From assembly GCF_001761365.1 (NCBI RefSeq), contig NZ_CP017477.1, forward strand, positions 1,858,501 through 1,922,500: a stretch of DNA of 64,000 nt, written 5' to 3'. The position numbers and the translations under genes were made by a program. Within the stretch, counting starts at the first letter, position 1. Each line of letters starts with the position of its first letter. This DNA comes from Polaribacter vadi (lineage in GTDB: Bacteria > Bacteroidota > Bacteroidia > Flavobacteriales > Flavobacteriaceae). Under the pieces are notes generated by a model. It saw only the letters and a list, made by a program, of their open reading frames with translations. It had not been told where the DNA came from and did not search any database. Below are positions 26,737 through 36,380 of the stretch, piece after piece.

Positions 26737-27590
26737 TAAAATTTTATAAGATTTTTGCCATAACCACTTTTTAATAATGGCATTGCTAAATTTTTTAATT
26801 TTTGCTTCGAAATAAAACCACTTTTAAAAGCTTCTTCTTCAATAGAACCTACTTTTAAACCTTGTCTTTCTTCTATAACTTGTACAAAATTACTCGCCTG
26901 CAATAAAGAATCAAAAGTACCTGTATCCAACCATGCTGTGCCTCTATCTAAAATTCTTACAGATAAAGTTCCCTCTTTTAAATACGCTTTGTTAATATCT
27001 GTAATTTCAAGTTCACCTCTTTTACTTGGTGATAGTTTTTTGGCCTTTTCTATAACAGAATTATCATAAAAATAGATACCTGGAACAGCAAAATTTGATT
27101 TTGGCTTCGCTGGTTTTTCTTCAATAGAAATGGCATTTTGTTCTGCATCAAAAGTAACAACTCCATAACGTTCAGGGTCATTTACATGATATGCATACAC
27201 AATACCACCTTTTGGATTGGTATTTTCTTGTAATAACTTTGATAAACCTGTTCCGTAAAAAATGTTATCGCCTAAAATAAGGGCAACAGCATCTTTACCA
27301 ATAAAATTTTCTGCTATTAAAAAAGATTCAGCTAATCCATTTGGATTTTTTTGAATTGCGTATTGAAAACTACATCCTACTTGAGAACCATCTCCTAATA
27401 AATCTTTAAAAAGCGGAACATCTTTGGGTGTAGAGATAATTAATATTTCATTAATTCCTGCAGAAATCAAGGTAGATAAAGGATAGTAAATCATAGGTTT
27501 GTCATACACTGGCATCAGCTGCTTGCTTACTGCTAATGTAAGTGGATGCAATCTTGTACCTGAACCTCCTGCTAAAACAATTCCTTTCAT
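26736..27590 (-). CDS. rfbA: Glucose-1-phosphate thymidylyltransferase
   Basis: The start is chosen at the ATG at 27588-27590, forming a 4-base ATGA overlap with rfbB (284 residues); the frame stays open 8 codons upstream. [39 protein letters not shown] is the diagnostic RmlA N-terminus. LGDNIFYG is the metal/substrate loop and [21 protein letters not shown] follows. It makes dTDP-glucose from dTTP and glucose-1-phosphate and is feedback-inhibited by dTDP-rhamnose in the family. Confidence 0.96.
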   Translation of the reverse strand: MKGIVLAGGSGTRLHPLTLAVSKQLMPVYDKPMIYYPLSTLISAGINEILIISTPKDVPLFKDLLGDGSQVGCSFQYAIQKNPNGLAESFLIAENFIGKDAVALILGDNIFYGTGLSKLLQENTNPKGGIVYAYHVNDPERYGVVTFDAEQNAISIEEKPAKPKSNFAVPGIYFYDNSVIEKAKKLSPSKRGELEITDINKAYLKEGTLSVRILDRGTAWLDTGTFDSLLQASNFVQVIEERQGLKVGSIEEEAFKSGFISKQKLKNLAMPLLKSGYGKNLIKF

Positions 27591-28597
27591 ATGTTTAGTT
27601 TTTTTAAATACCAATGAATTGTTTTTTCTATACCTGATTGGAAATTCTCATTTGCTTTCCAGCCTAATTCTCTTTCTATTTTAGATGCATCAATTGCGTA
27701 TCTAAAATCGTGTCCTAATCGATCCTTTACAAAAGTAATTTGTTGTTTGTAAGAATTTTTCTTTGGATAAACTTTATCTAAAATTGCACAAATTGAATTT
27801 GCGATAAAAAGATTGGTATGCTCATTATTACCTCCAACATTATAGGTTTCTCCAGCTTTTCCTTTTTTAAAGGCTAATTCTATAGCATTACAATGATCTA
27901 AAACATACAACCAATCTCTAATATTTTTTCCATCTCCATAAATGGGAATATCTTCACCAGCAATTGCTTTTCCAATAATTGTTGGAATTAGTTTTTCTTG
28001 ATGTTGTTTTGGTCCATAATTATTTGAACAATTTGTTGTTATCACATTCAATCCATAAGTATGAAAGTAACTTCTTACCAAAAAATCTGATGATGCTTTT
28101 GAAGCACTATAAGGACTATTTGGGGCATAAAGAGTTTCTTCTGTAAACAAACCTTCTTCTCCTAAAGTACCATAAACCTCATCTGTAGAAATATGATGAA
28201 ATCTAGCATTCTTAAAAGCTTCTTTATAATTATTTGAACTATCTAACCAGTGTTTTTTTGCAACATCTAAAACTGTAAAAGTTCCATTAATATTCGTTTT
28301 TATAAAAGCATCAGGATTTTTAATAGAATTATCTACATGAGATTCTGCTGCAAAATGAATTACGCCATTAAATTGATGTTCTTTAAATAAATCTTCGACT
28401 AATTTTCTATTACAAATATCCCCTTTTACAAAATTATAATGCTCATTATTTTCTACTTCCTCCAAGTTTTGCAAATCTCCTGCATAGGTTAACAAGTCTA
28501 AATTCACAATATAGTGATCTGAATTATTCTTTAAAAAATAAGGAATAAAATTAGCTCCAATAAAACCTGCTCCTCCAGTTATAAGAATTTTTTGCAT
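27587..28597 (-). CDS. rfbB: dTDP-glucose 4,6-dehydratase
   Basis: 336 residues, an extended SDR. NAD-binding [10 protein letters not shown] (8-17), the catalytic Thr-Asp-Glu in HISTDEVYG and the [13 protein letters not shown]yr-x3-Lys are all present, as is [15 protein letters not shown], specific to RmlB. It makes dTDP-4-keto-6-deoxyglucose. It is preceded by the Wzz-like gene with a 2-base gap and overlaps rfbA by four bases. Confidence 0.96.
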   Translation of the reverse strand: MQKILITGGAGFIGANFIPYFLKNNSDHYIVNLDLLTYAGDLQNLEEVENNEHYNFVKGDICNRKLVEDLFKEHQFNGVIHFAAESHVDNSIKNPDAFIKTNINGTFTVLDVAKKHWLDSSNNYKEAFKNARFHHISTDEVYGTLGEEGLFTEETLYAPNSPYSASKASSDFLVRSYFHTYGLNVITTNCSNNYGPKQHQEKLIPTIIGKAIAGEDIPIYGDGKNIRDWLYVLDHCNAIELAFKKGKAGETYNVGGNNEHTNLFIANSICAILDKVYPKKNSYKQQITFVKDRLGHDFRYAIDASKIERELGWKANENFQSGIEKTIHWYLKKLNI

Positions 28598-28599
28598 TC

Positions 28600-29643
28600 T
28601 TACTTTTTATAATTATTTAAATAACTATTTAATTTGGTAAGTAATAAAATAAAAACCATTAAAAACATTCCTAATAATGCAAGTTTAAAAGCATAACTTT
28701 TTGTAATTCCTTTTATCTCATAACCTACTGGTTGAAAATTAGAAATTACATTTATAACCTCATATTTGTTTGATTTCTCTTCTGCTATTCTTTTTAAATC
28801 ACCATTTATTTGTCTATTTGTTTCAAATAATTCTAACTCTTTTGTAGTTCTTTTTTCTCCCCCTAAATCTATACTAGTACCTGTGGTTTGCTTTTTTGCT
28901 TCTTCAAGCATTACATTCATATAAACTCTTCGTAAAGAATCTATTTGAGTTAAATTTTCTCTGTATAAGGAGTCTGTTCTATTTAAGTTTTCGTTTGTTA
29001 ATTCTTTTAATCTATTAAAGTATTTATTGTTTATAATCGAGCTTATAATTACATCATCTAACTTTCTAAAAACATCATTTTTTTCAGCTATAACTTCTAT
29101 TTTGTGAACTTTGTAATCTAAGTTTGTAAAAGATGCTTTAAATTTTTCAAATTTGTAGCTTTTTACAGTTAACGTATCAACTTCTAAAATAAAATCATTG
29201 TACGAGTTTATAATATCATTTTCATTAACAATTGGCTCTATTTCAAAACTCTTTAAAGATGCTGCAGTTTCCTTATCGATATTAAAAGTTTTCTCTAAAC
29301 CTACTGTATCTTTTTGTTTTACAAGGTCGTTATAATACTGAATATTATTATACAACTGCATAGCACTTTTAAAGTTAGGTTCTACTAACATTTTAGAACC
29401 AAATTTTGTAGCATTAGATTTTTCTATGAAAAAACCGGCTACAAGTCCAATAATTCCTGCAACAGCAATTTTTATAAAGTTATTTTTAAGAAAAATTAAA
29501 ATTGTGATGATAAAATCAAAAATACCCTTAAAAATACTTCCTATAAATTTAAAAAAATTAGAAAAGCCTCTTCCTATAATTACAAATAACGAACCTAAAT
29601 CTATTTCTTCTTCGTTATTATTTTTTTGTTGATTTGTTGACAT
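28600..29643 (-). CDS. Wzz-like polysaccharide chain-length/co-polymerase protein
   Basis: 347 residues. A cytoplasmic acidic N-terminus contains hydrophobic helices at ~33-55. One transmembrane segment (~57-72, IAVAGIIGLVAGFFIE) follows, then a periplasmic part with coiled coil (~195-300). A second transmembrane helix at ~319-337 (LALLGMFLMVFILLLTKL) is near the end. The two-helix-plus-coil layout is that of Wzz/polysaccharide co-polymerases; sequence similarity is weak and there is no tyrosine-kinase domain. It is the first gene of the cluster with rfbB two bases away, so regulating chain length of the glycan is the best inference. Confidence 0.7.
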   Translation of the reverse strand: MSTNQQKNNNEEEIDLGSLFVIIGRGFSNFFKFIGSIFKGIFDFIITILIFLKNNFIKIAVAGIIGLVAGFFIEKSNATKFGSKMLVEPNFKSAMQLYNNIQYYNDLVKQKDTVGLEKTFNIDKETAASLKSFEIEPIVNENDIINSYNDFILEVDTLTVKSYKFEKFKASFTNLDYKVHKIEVIAEKNDVFRKLDDVIISSIINNKYFNRLKELTNENLNRTDSLYRENLTQIDSLRRVYMNVMLEEAKKQTTGTSIDLGGEKRTTKELELFETNRQINGDLKRIAEEKSNKYEVINVISNFQPVGYEIKGITKSYAFKLALLGMFLMVFILLLTKLNSYLNNYKK

Positions 29644-29678
29644 TGTTTTGTTTGGTTATAAATCAGTTAAAAAAACTG

Positions 29679-31358
29679 CTAAAAAATTTGTTCTAATATT
29701 TTTTGTGTTATTGCATAAGTAGGTGTTACACCTGTCATCCCTAAACCTCCTGATGCTAATGTTGCTCCAGTTTCTAGAGGATTATCAGAAGCGTAATAAG
29801 CATATCTTACCTTTACGTCTTCAGATATATTTCCTCTAATTTTTGAAGCAGATTGTATTGCTTTTTGATAATGTGCACCTTCCATTTCTAGCCCAATTAC
29901 ATTCCAAGTAGAATCATGAAAGAATTTCAACAAATCTTTATTTTGTAATGATGTTCCTAAAACAGAAATCATAGAACCATCAAAAGATCTTACACCAAAA
30001 CCTTCCAAATCTTCTTTCTTAAGTTCATTTTTAAACGGATAATTGTCTGCTGTTCCTTCAAAAATATGTGCAGTAGGAATCATAATATCTCCTTTTCCAC
30101 CTTCTAAAATACCAGCTTTACCCATAATGGAAACCGATTTCACATCTAAATGAACTTTCTCATTATCAGCTTCATAAGGTTTTAATAATTCATCCATAGT
30201 TTCAAAAGCTTGCTCGCCAAAAGCGTAATCCATGACTATAATTACTGCATTTTCTTTGATAGAGTTTACTTTTTGAAACGGAGAAACATCGTAGTTTATT
30301 TTATCAGTATCAATTATTTGTACATTTATATTGGTACCTGATGTATCTTTTACATAAATAAGTCCGTTTTCTGATGCGTAATCTTTTACCTTTTTCTGTA
30401 AATCTTTGCTATTAACATTACTTAAAAGTCTGTACAACTCAAAACCTTTTGAATTTTCTGCTTCTTCAGGCAAAGCACCTTTTGCATAAATTGAGTTTAA
30501 AACACTATGCATATTTGCACTTATAATATGAATTGGTCTTTTTAAAAGATTGTATTCTTTTAAAATGTGTTTTATATCATTTGCCCAAATTTCACCATAA
30601 ATATGATGTCCAATTTCTTCAATTAAAAGCGAACTAAAAGTTACTGTTCGTTTTTCATTGGTATACACCTCTTTAATAGCTAGTTTCCCTAACCAATAAA
30701 TTAAATCGAAAAATTTATGCGGATTTTCTTCAGTAGCAAATACTTTATAAATATGAGAAACCTCATCAAAAGTTCTTCCAAGAATATTGCCCAAATGCAC
30801 AATTAAAACTTCTCTTTCTTTGTCGTTAATTTTCTTTTGATGCAAAACAATATCTTCTAAATGAAGCCATTCCCTTATAAAAGATTCGCCTTCATTTAAA
30901 GAAACACGTTCTTGAATTTTATGAGATTCTATAAATAAAAAAGTAAGATGCGTTAAAATATCATAGATTTCAGATCTTCCTCTGGTAATCTCAATATTCA
31001 TTTGATCTTTGTCTATTCTATAACAATTTCGTCTTCTTTTTGGTGGAATAATAGGCTCAAAATGAGAGTTCTTATACCCTTCATCTGCAGTTAAATTTAT
31101 AAATTGGCATTGCTCAATACCTTCAGGAAGTCTTTCTATAACATAAACTAACCCATCTAATTCTATTTTTTCTTCTGCAATAGATCCATAAATTTCTGGA
31201 CGTAAAAGCAACAAAGATTTACGCAAAGTTTCACCAGAAACTCCCATAGGTTTATAAAAACCTCTACTAAATAAATGGCGCATAGAAATATATAATTTTT
31301 CTATGGCATTTGTAGATTCTTGCGCTCTTGTTCTATCGATATTTTTTGTGTGTAGCAT
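29679..31358 (-). CDS. DUF6909-type conserved protein with nucleoside-phosphorylase-like C-terminus
   Basis: 559 residues, soluble, no signal peptide. I place it in the Bacteroidota family annotated as DUF6909 (recollection of the family name). The N-terminal half is helical and has a basic PPKRRRNCYRID stretch. The C-terminal part (~370-559) carries features of the PNP/UDP phosphorylase fold: a glycine-rich KSVSIMGKAGILEGGKGDIMIPTA strand-turn and NVIGLEMEGAHYQKAI, like the EMEGA motif that binds ribose in MTA/SAH nucleosidases and uridine phosphorylases. So a nucleoside- or nucleotide-cleaving activity is a reasonable inference. It has its own TATATTTG box at 31375-31382. Confidence 0.7.
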   Translation of the reverse strand: MLHTKNIDRTRAQESTNAIEKLYISMRHLFSRGFYKPMGVSGETLRKSLLLLRPEIYGSIAEEKIELDGLVYVIERLPEGIEQCQFINLTADEGYKNSHFEPIIPPKRRRNCYRIDKDQMNIEITRGRSEIYDILTHLTFLFIESHKIQERVSLNEGESFIREWLHLEDIVLHQKKINDKEREVLIVHLGNILGRTFDEVSHIYKVFATEENPHKFFDLIYWLGKLAIKEVYTNEKRTVTFSSLLIEEIGHHIYGEIWANDIKHILKEYNLLKRPIHIISANMHSVLNSIYAKGALPEEAENSKGFELYRLLSNVNSKDLQKKVKDYASENGLIYVKDTSGTNINVQIIDTDKINYDVSPFQKVNSIKENAVIIVMDYAFGEQAFETMDELLKPYEADNEKVHLDVKSVSIMGKAGILEGGKGDIMIPTAHIFEGTADNYPFKNELKKEDLEGFGVRSFDGSMISVLGTSLQNKDLLKFFHDSTWNVIGLEMEGAHYQKAIQSASKIRGNISEDVKVRYAYYASDNPLETGATLASGGLGMTGVTPTYAITQKILEQIF

Positions 31359-31374
31359 TTTTATTTTTGAAGTG

Positions 31375-31382
31375 CAAATATA
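31375..31382 (-). promoter_or_regulatory. Candidate promoter box for the DUF6909 gene
   Basis: The minus strand reads TATATTTG, an exact TAnnTTTG, 16 bases upstream of the ATG and immediately after the ctpA stop. It suggests independent transcription from ctpA. Confidence 0.5.
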
Positions 31383-31385
31383 AAA

Positions 31386-33020
31386 TTATTTCGCTGATAA
31401 TATTTGATTATAGGAATCTAGATTTTTCATCAATTCCATAGCTTTAGAAATGGTTGCATCATTTTTTAAATGATGTTTGTAAACTCCTTCTTCATAATAA
31501 TAATTTTTAAGAATTTGGTCTTCCAGAAGTTCATTAATAATATCTTTATTTTTAGAAATTTCTCCAATTTTATTTTCAAATAATATTTCTCTAATTTTTT
31601 CGTATTCTTTACTTATATTATTCTTTTCTGTGGATAAATAAGCTTTTTTGAACAAACTTTCTTGTTGCGTTACAAAAGTAGTATCGCTTTCTAAAAACTT
31701 TGTAAAATCTTTAAAATCGGAATCTTTAATCTGAAAATTTTCTGCAGAAGCTATTTCTTTATTTTTCGATACATAATCAATTGCAAAATTAAAAATTGCT
31801 TTAGAACTTATAAGGTTTTCTGTAGCAACTGTTTTTTCTGATGTTTCAATTTGCACATCTGGTAAAACGCCTCCTCCATCAAAAACGGTTCGTCCATTAG
31901 CTGTTTTAAATTCATTAATTCCATGATCAGAAAACTTAGGAACTTCACCCGTTTTTAAATTTCGATTGGTGTAATCTAACTCTTGAATACATCTTCCACT
32001 TGGTGTATAATATTTAGAAATCGTCAATTTTAATTGTGTTCCATAAGTCAATTCTTTTTGACGTTGAACTAATCCTTTTCCAAAAGAACGTTCTCCCATA
32101 ATTACAGCTCTATCATAATCTTGCAAAGAACCACTAACAATTTCAGATGCTGATGCAGAACTTCCATTTATTAAAACCACAATTGGCATTTCTAAATCTA
32201 AAGGGTCGTTGGATGTTTTATAAGTATTACTCCATTTTTTAATTTTAGCTTTTGTAGTCACTACCACTTTTCCTTTTGGAATAAAAAAGTTAGCAATATT
32301 GATAGATTCCATTAAAGATCCTCCAGGATTTGAGCGCAAATCGAAAACTAGTTTTTTCATTCCTTGCTTTTTCAAATCTTTAAAAGCTTTTTTCACTTCA
32401 GATGACGCTTTGTTATTAAAACGAGTTAGCGTTATGTAACCAGTTTCTTCATCAATCATATTATAAAAAGGAACAGGATTTATTTCTACTTTTTCTCTTT
32501 TTAGTTCCTTTTTTAAAATTTCTCCTTGACGTTTAATTTCTATGGAAACTTTTGTGTTTGGTGTCCCTTTTAAAAACATAGAAAGTTGCTCTCTTTCCAT
32601 ATTATTAAGAGATTGTCCGTTTATAGAAACTATAACATCACCTGCTTTTAAATTAGCTTTATCAGCAGAAAAACCTTTATAAATTTCACTTATTTCGATA
32701 CCTTCTTGTGTATAAAAAACAGAAACTCCTATACCAGCATATTCTCCTTCTCTTCTAATTCTTGCATCTTCTACATCTTGTTCGTTGTAAAAATTAGTAT
32801 AAGGATCTAAATCTTTTAAGGTATTTTTTATGGCTAAATCAGTTAATTCAGCTGGGTTTATTTCATCAACATAATACATGTTCAACTCCTTGAATAAAGA
32901 ATTGTAAATTTCTATTTGTTTGGCAACTTCAAAAAATTTCGACTTAAATGAAAATGATAAAAAAATCGTTCCCACTAAAAGAACAATAATTATTTTTTTT
33001 GATGATGTATATTTTTTCAT
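31386..33020 (-). CDS. ctpA: S41 carboxy-terminal processing protease
   Basis: The start is placed at the ATG at 33018-33020, because the signal anchor MKKYTSSKKIIIVLLVGTIFLSF begins there (544 residues); the frame is open 18 codons further up. A PDZ domain (~80-175, GIGVSVFYTQEGIEISEIYKGFSADKANLKAGDVIVSINGQ) precedes the S41 catalytic core. The core has LRSNPGGSL, the nucleophile Ser in NGSSASASEIVSGSLQDY and the Lys in GERSFGKGLVQ, giving a Ser-Lys dyad. A helical C-terminal domain follows. It is a periplasmic protease that trims C-termini of envelope proteins. The gene follows rnpA, as in many flavobacteria. Confidence 0.92.
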   Translation of the reverse strand: MKKYTSSKKIIIVLLVGTIFLSFSFKSKFFEVAKQIEIYNSLFKELNMYYVDEINPAELTDLAIKNTLKDLDPYTNFYNEQDVEDARIRREGEYAGIGVSVFYTQEGIEISEIYKGFSADKANLKAGDVIVSINGQSLNNMEREQLSMFLKGTPNTKVSIEIKRQGEILKKELKREKVEINPVPFYNMIDEETGYITLTRFNNKASSEVKKAFKDLKKQGMKKLVFDLRSNPGGSLMESINIANFFIPKGKVVVTTKAKIKKWSNTYKTSNDPLDLEMPIVVLINGSSASASEIVSGSLQDYDRAVIMGERSFGKGLVQRQKELTYGTQLKLTISKYYTPSGRCIQELDYTNRNLKTGEVPKFSDHGINEFKTANGRTVFDGGGVLPDVQIETSEKTVATENLISSKAIFNFAIDYVSKNKEIASAENFQIKDSDFKDFTKFLESDTTFVTQQESLFKKAYLSTEKNNISKEYEKIREILFENKIGEISKNKDIINELLEDQILKNYYYEEGVYKHHLKNDATISKAMELMKNLDSYNQILSAK

Positions 33021-33105
33021 GTTTTTTTTTATAATATTACCTATAAATAGAAACTCATTTTTTGAATATTTCATTTCAATTAAACCAAAAATCGTAAAAG
33101 TTTTA

Positions 33106-33135
33106 ACTGTTTACTGCAACTGAAAACTGATTACT
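33106..33135. repeat. ACTG-rich short repeat between rnpA and ctpA
   Basis: ACTG recurs with 5-8 base spacing (ACTGTTTACTGCAACTG, then AAAACTG and ATTACT), overlapping the last codon of rnpA. Similar ACTG strings flank genes at 40596-40630 and 55091-55120. Confidence 0.45.
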
Positions 33136-33508
33136 CTTTTTTTGTTTCATCAACAAATAACTTCAATAATTTTTCCATTTTTGCATGCAAATCTTCGTAA
33201 TTCCATTTATCTCTGCCAAGATACGAAATCATAAAAACATAAGGTTGGTCTAAATTATCATACACAATTGCCTTTTGCAAACGATACGTTTCACGCATTA
33301 ACCTTTTTAATCGGTTTCTATCAGGTGCTTTTTTAAAATTTCTTTTTGGCACAGACACACCAACTTGCGCAAGAAAATCTGATGTATGTGCAGTTTTTAA
33401 ATACATCATTCTTAAAGGATAAGCTTTTACAGAATTGCCCTCTTTATAAAGCTTTTCTATTAACTTTCTACTTTTTAATCGTTCCTGTTTTCCGAGAGTA
33501 AATTTCAT
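33131..33508 (-). CDS. rnpA: Ribonuclease P protein component
   Basis: 125 residues. N-terminal FTLGKQERLKSRKLIEKLYKEG, the substrate-leader cleft VGVSVPKRNFKKAPDRNRLKRLMRETYRL with the RNR motif (here DRNRLKR), and the final strand FMISYLGRD identify RnpA. It binds the RNase P RNA and helps cut 5' leaders from pre-tRNAs. An exact TAAGTTTG box lies only 6 bases upstream of the ATG, too close for a usual leader, so the real promoter may be elsewhere in the 33509-33691 gap. rpmH is not adjacent. Confidence 0.95.
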   Translation of the reverse strand: MKFTLGKQERLKSRKLIEKLYKEGNSVKAYPLRMMYLKTAHTSDFLAQVGVSVPKRNFKKAPDRNRLKRLMRETYRLQKAIVYDNLDQPYVFMISYLGRDKWNYEDLHAKMEKLLKLFVDETKKE

Positions 33509-33691
33509 TGCTACAAACTTAAATGAAAACTACAACTTTTTGGTGATTTAATGAAATGAACTTTAAAAATTGCTTATTTTTATTCCATCAAATTAAAAAT
33601 CCTTTATTCATAATTAATCATTAAAATTAAACAATTATTAATATTTTTGTTAAATAATAAACATTACACATCAGTTTTAAATATACATTTT

Positions 33692-34870
33692 ATGAAACCA
33701 GATTTATTCCAAGCTCCAGATTATTATAACATTGATGATTTATTAACGGAAGAACACAAATTAATTCGTGATTCTGCAAGAGAATGGGTAAAACGTGATG
33801 TTTCTCCTATTATTGAAGAATATGCTCAAAAAGCGGAATTCCCAAAACAAATTATTAGTGGTTTGGCAGAAATTGGTGCTTTTGGACCTTACATTCCAGA
33901 AGAATATGGAGGTGCAGGATTAGATCAGATTTCTTATGGTTTAATTATGCAAGAAATAGAACGTGGAGATTCTGGAGTTCGTTCTACAGCTTCTGTGCAA
34001 TCTTCTTTGGTGATGTATCCTATTTTTACTTACGGAACTGAGGAACAACGTAAAAAATATTTACCAAAATTAGCTTCTGGTGAATGGATGGGTTCTTTTG
34101 GATTGACAGAACCAAATCATGGCTCAAATCCTGGAGGAATGGAAACAAATTTTAAAGATAATGGGGATCATTATTTATTAAATGGTGCAAAAATGTGGAT
34201 TTCAAATGCACCTTTTTGTAATGTTGCAGTTGTTTGGGCAAAAAACGAAGAAGGTAGAATTCATGGTTTATTAGTAGAACGTGGAATGGAAGGTTTTTCT
34301 ACGCCAGAAACTCATAATAAATGGTCTTTGAGAGCTTCGTCTACTGGAGAATTAATTTTTGATAATGTAAAAGTGCCGAAAGAAAATTTATTACCAAATA
34401 AATCTGGACTTGGAGCGCCTTTAGGTTGTTTAGATTCTGCAAGATATGGAATTGCTTGGGGCGCAATTGGTGCTGCAATGGATTGTTATGATACTGCTTT
34501 ACGCTATTCAAAAGAACGTGAACAATTTGGTAAACCTATTGGACAGTTTCAATTACAACAGAAAAAATTAGCTGAAATGATTACTGAAATCACAAAAGCT
34601 CAATTATTAGCTTGGAGATTGGGAACTCTAAAAAACGAAGGAAAAGCTACAACTGCTCAAATTTCGATGGCAAAACGTAATAATGTAGATATGGCTTTAA
34701 AAATTGCCAGAGATGCAAGACAAATGTTAGGTGGAATGGGTATTACAGGCGAATATTCAATTATGAGACACATGATGAATTTAGAAAGTGTAGTAACTTA
34801 TGAAGGAACTCATGATATTCATTTACTAATTACTGGAATGGATATTACTGGATTGAATGCTTTTAAATAA
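33692..34870 (+). CDS. gcdH: Glutaryl-CoA dehydrogenase-like acyl-CoA dehydrogenase
   Basis: 392 residues from the ATG at 33692 (an upstream TTG start is less likely). Sequence follows mitochondrial/bacterial GCDH closely: GVRSTASVQSSLVMYPI with the substrate-binding Arg, FGLTEPNHGSNPGGMET, LRASSTGELIFDNVKVP, ARYGIAWGAIGA, QMLGGMGITGEYSIMRHMMNLE, and the catalytic base Glu371 in VTYEGTHDIH. FAD-dependent oxidation and decarboxylation of glutaryl-CoA to crotonyl-CoA in lysine/tryptophan catabolism is expected. It is monocistronic and divergent from rnpA. Other short-chain acyl-CoA substrates cannot be excluded. Confidence 0.88.
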   Translation: MKPDLFQAPDYYNIDDLLTEEHKLIRDSAREWVKRDVSPIIEEYAQKAEFPKQIISGLAEIGAFGPYIPEEYGGAGLDQISYGLIMQEIERGDSGVRSTASVQSSLVMYPIFTYGTEEQRKKYLPKLASGEWMGSFGLTEPNHGSNPGGMETNFKDNGDHYLLNGAKMWISNAPFCNVAVVWAKNEEGRIHGLLVERGMEGFSTPETHNKWSLRASSTGELIFDNVKVPKENLLPNKSGLGAPLGCLDSARYGIAWGAIGAAMDCYDTALRYSKEREQFGKPIGQFQLQQKKLAEMITEITKAQLLAWRLGTLKNEGKATTAQISMAKRNNVDMALKIARDARQMLGGMGITGEYSIMRHMMNLESVVTYEGTHDIHLLITGMDITGLNAFK

Positions 34871-34967
34871 TAGTTAAATCATGAACGAAATTGTGAGACT
34901 TCAAAGGTTTTTGATACTGAAACAAATTCAACACCAAACCTTTAAAGTATTTATTTCGTATATATAA

Positions 34968-35744
34968 TTGAACTTATATATTAAAAAAATATTATTTCTT
35001 ACACCTAAATTTCAAAAAATTAAACAAAAAAAAGTAAGCTATTTTCTTGGAATATTATTTTTATTGATGAGTTTTGGTTGCGAAAATAACAGCGATCAAA
35101 TTGTAATTATTGATGATATTCCTATCATTAATCAGCAAAAAGAATTTAAAATTCTTTCTTTAGGAGATAGCTATACAATTGGAGAAAGTGTTTGTTTTAC
35201 TTGCAGGTTTCCTGAACAGTTAAAAGATAGTTTGTCAATCAACTTTAAAAAAGATACTACTTTTAGTTTGCAGATGATTGCAAGAACTGGTTGGACAACC
35301 ACCAACTTAATAAATACCATTGAGCAAGAAAATATTACTGATGACTTTGATTTGGTAACTCTATTAATTGGTGTGAATAACCAATTTCAAAAAAGAGAGT
35401 TTTCTATTTATGAAAAAGAGTTTCCTGAGTTAATAGCAACATCTATCAAAGCTGCAAATGATAAAAAAAAGAATTTAATTGTAGTTTCAATTCCAGATTA
35501 TGCCTTTACGCCTTTTGGAAGAGGAAGTGCATCCATATCAACAGAAATTGATAAATACAATGATTTTGCCAAAAATTATTGTGAACAAAATGGAATTACT
35601 TTTGTAAATATTACTGATATAACTCGCGAAGGTTTATCAAATACTGGTTTAGTAGCTTCAGATGGTTTACATCCATCTACATTAGCGTACACAAAATTTG
35701 TAGAGAGAATTTTACCTTTTGCAATAGAAAAACTAAAAGATTAA
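34968..35744 (+). CDS. SGNH/GDSL-family esterase lipoprotein
   Basis: 258 residues if it starts at the TTG at 34968; no ATG precedes the signal sequence. YFLGILFLLMSFGC is a lipoprotein signal with lipidated Cys near 38. SGNH blocks are visible: I, ILSLGDSYTIGE (nucleophile Ser); III, LIGVNNQF (Asn); V, ASDGLHPS (Asp/His). It probably deacylates a surface glycan, lipid or carbohydrate ester in the periplasm or outer membrane. It is convergent with the next gene by 7 bases. The specific substrate is unknown. Confidence 0.85.
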   Translation: MNLYIKKILFLTPKFQKIKQKKVSYFLGILFLLMSFGCENNSDQIVIIDDIPIINQQKEFKILSLGDSYTIGESVCFTCRFPEQLKDSLSINFKKDTTFSLQMIARTGWTTTNLINTIEQENITDDFDLVTLLIGVNNQFQKREFSIYEKEFPELIATSIKAANDKKKNLIVVSIPDYAFTPFGRGSASISTEIDKYNDFAKNYCEQNGITFVNITDITREGLSNTGLVASDGLHPSTLAYTKFVERILPFAIEKLKD

Positions 35745-35751
35745 TTAAGTT

Positions 35752-36237
35752 TTAATTTCTTGGAACGTTACTAAAACTCCCATTACTAAATGCTTTTGAA
35801 GAACCTAAGTTTTCATTTCTACCAATAAAGCTAAAAGTTCCAGAAACAGTATTATTAGTGAAATTTATCTCTGAAAATTGAATATTTCCTCTGCTTACAG
35901 TTGCGTTTAAAGTGGTCCAAATATCAATACTTGCTGAATCTTCTATACTATAACTCGCAACATTTTCATCTCCTTCTAAACTAAAACTAGCGTTACTAAA
36001 ATCATCCACCTTTAAAATTAAGGTTTCGTTTGTTTCGGTTTTTATAGCTGTAATTGTTATTTCTTGATTGGTTACTGTGAAGCTTACATCATTTGTTAAA
36101 AAAACTTCTCCATCAATTACAACTTCAAAATCGCCTTCGATATTTTGTTTAACAGGAAAAACAATACCATTTTCTTGACAAGAAGTAATGCTAGCAAAAA
36201 ATGCTACAATTAATAAAAAATAAGCTAAAGACTTCAT
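35752..36237 (-). CDS. Small beta-rich lipoprotein of unknown function
   Basis: 161 residues. Lipoprotein signal FLLIVAFFASITSC, then an all-beta body (DGEVFLTNDVSFTVTNQEITITAIK, GTFSFIGRNEN) resembling the DUF6252-type lipoproteins of flavobacteria. That assignment is tentative. The strand pattern (short variable-binding loops with many Asn, Thr and Ser) fits a surface or secreted binding domain. There is no catalytic motif. It is apparently monocistronic and convergent with the SGNH gene. Confidence 0.6.
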   Translation of the reverse strand: MKSLAYFLLIVAFFASITSCQENGIVFPVKQNIEGDFEVVIDGEVFLTNDVSFTVTNQEITITAIKTETNETLILKVDDFSNASFSLEGDENVASYSIEDSASIDIWTTLNATVSRGNIQFSEINFTNNTVSGTFSFIGRNENLGSSKAFSNGSFSNVPRN

Positions 36238-36302
36238 AGATTAAATAAACAACAAAAATATATATTTATTGTCTTATTTATAGACGAAATAGGATAAATT
36301 AA

Positions 36303-36380
36303 CTAGAGTTGAGTAAATACTTTAAAGATTAGAAAACCCAATAAAATTATGACGCCGATTTTAATAAAATATTTGGACAT
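36303..36380 (-). CDS. Possible 25-residue single-helix membrane peptide
   Basis: ATG at 36378-36380 and TAG at 36303-36305. The peptide is MSKYFIKIGVIILLGFLIFK plus VFTQL: a basic N-terminus and one hydrophobic helix, the look of a bacterial small membrane protein. It overlaps the 3' end of the Cys-rich ORF by 34 bases in another frame, so it would be translationally coupled. Too short for certainty. Confidence 0.4.
   Translation of the reverse strand: MSKYFIKIGVIILLGFLIFKVFTQL

Noticed and set aside
16198..29643. Recently acquired island by base composition
   Set aside because: The polysaccharide cluster is AT-rich, but so is the whole window. No integrase, tRNA or insertion sequence flanks it.
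34901..34946. Hairpin after gcdH as terminator
   Set aside because: The arms pair imperfectly, the loop is over 20 bases and no T run follows.
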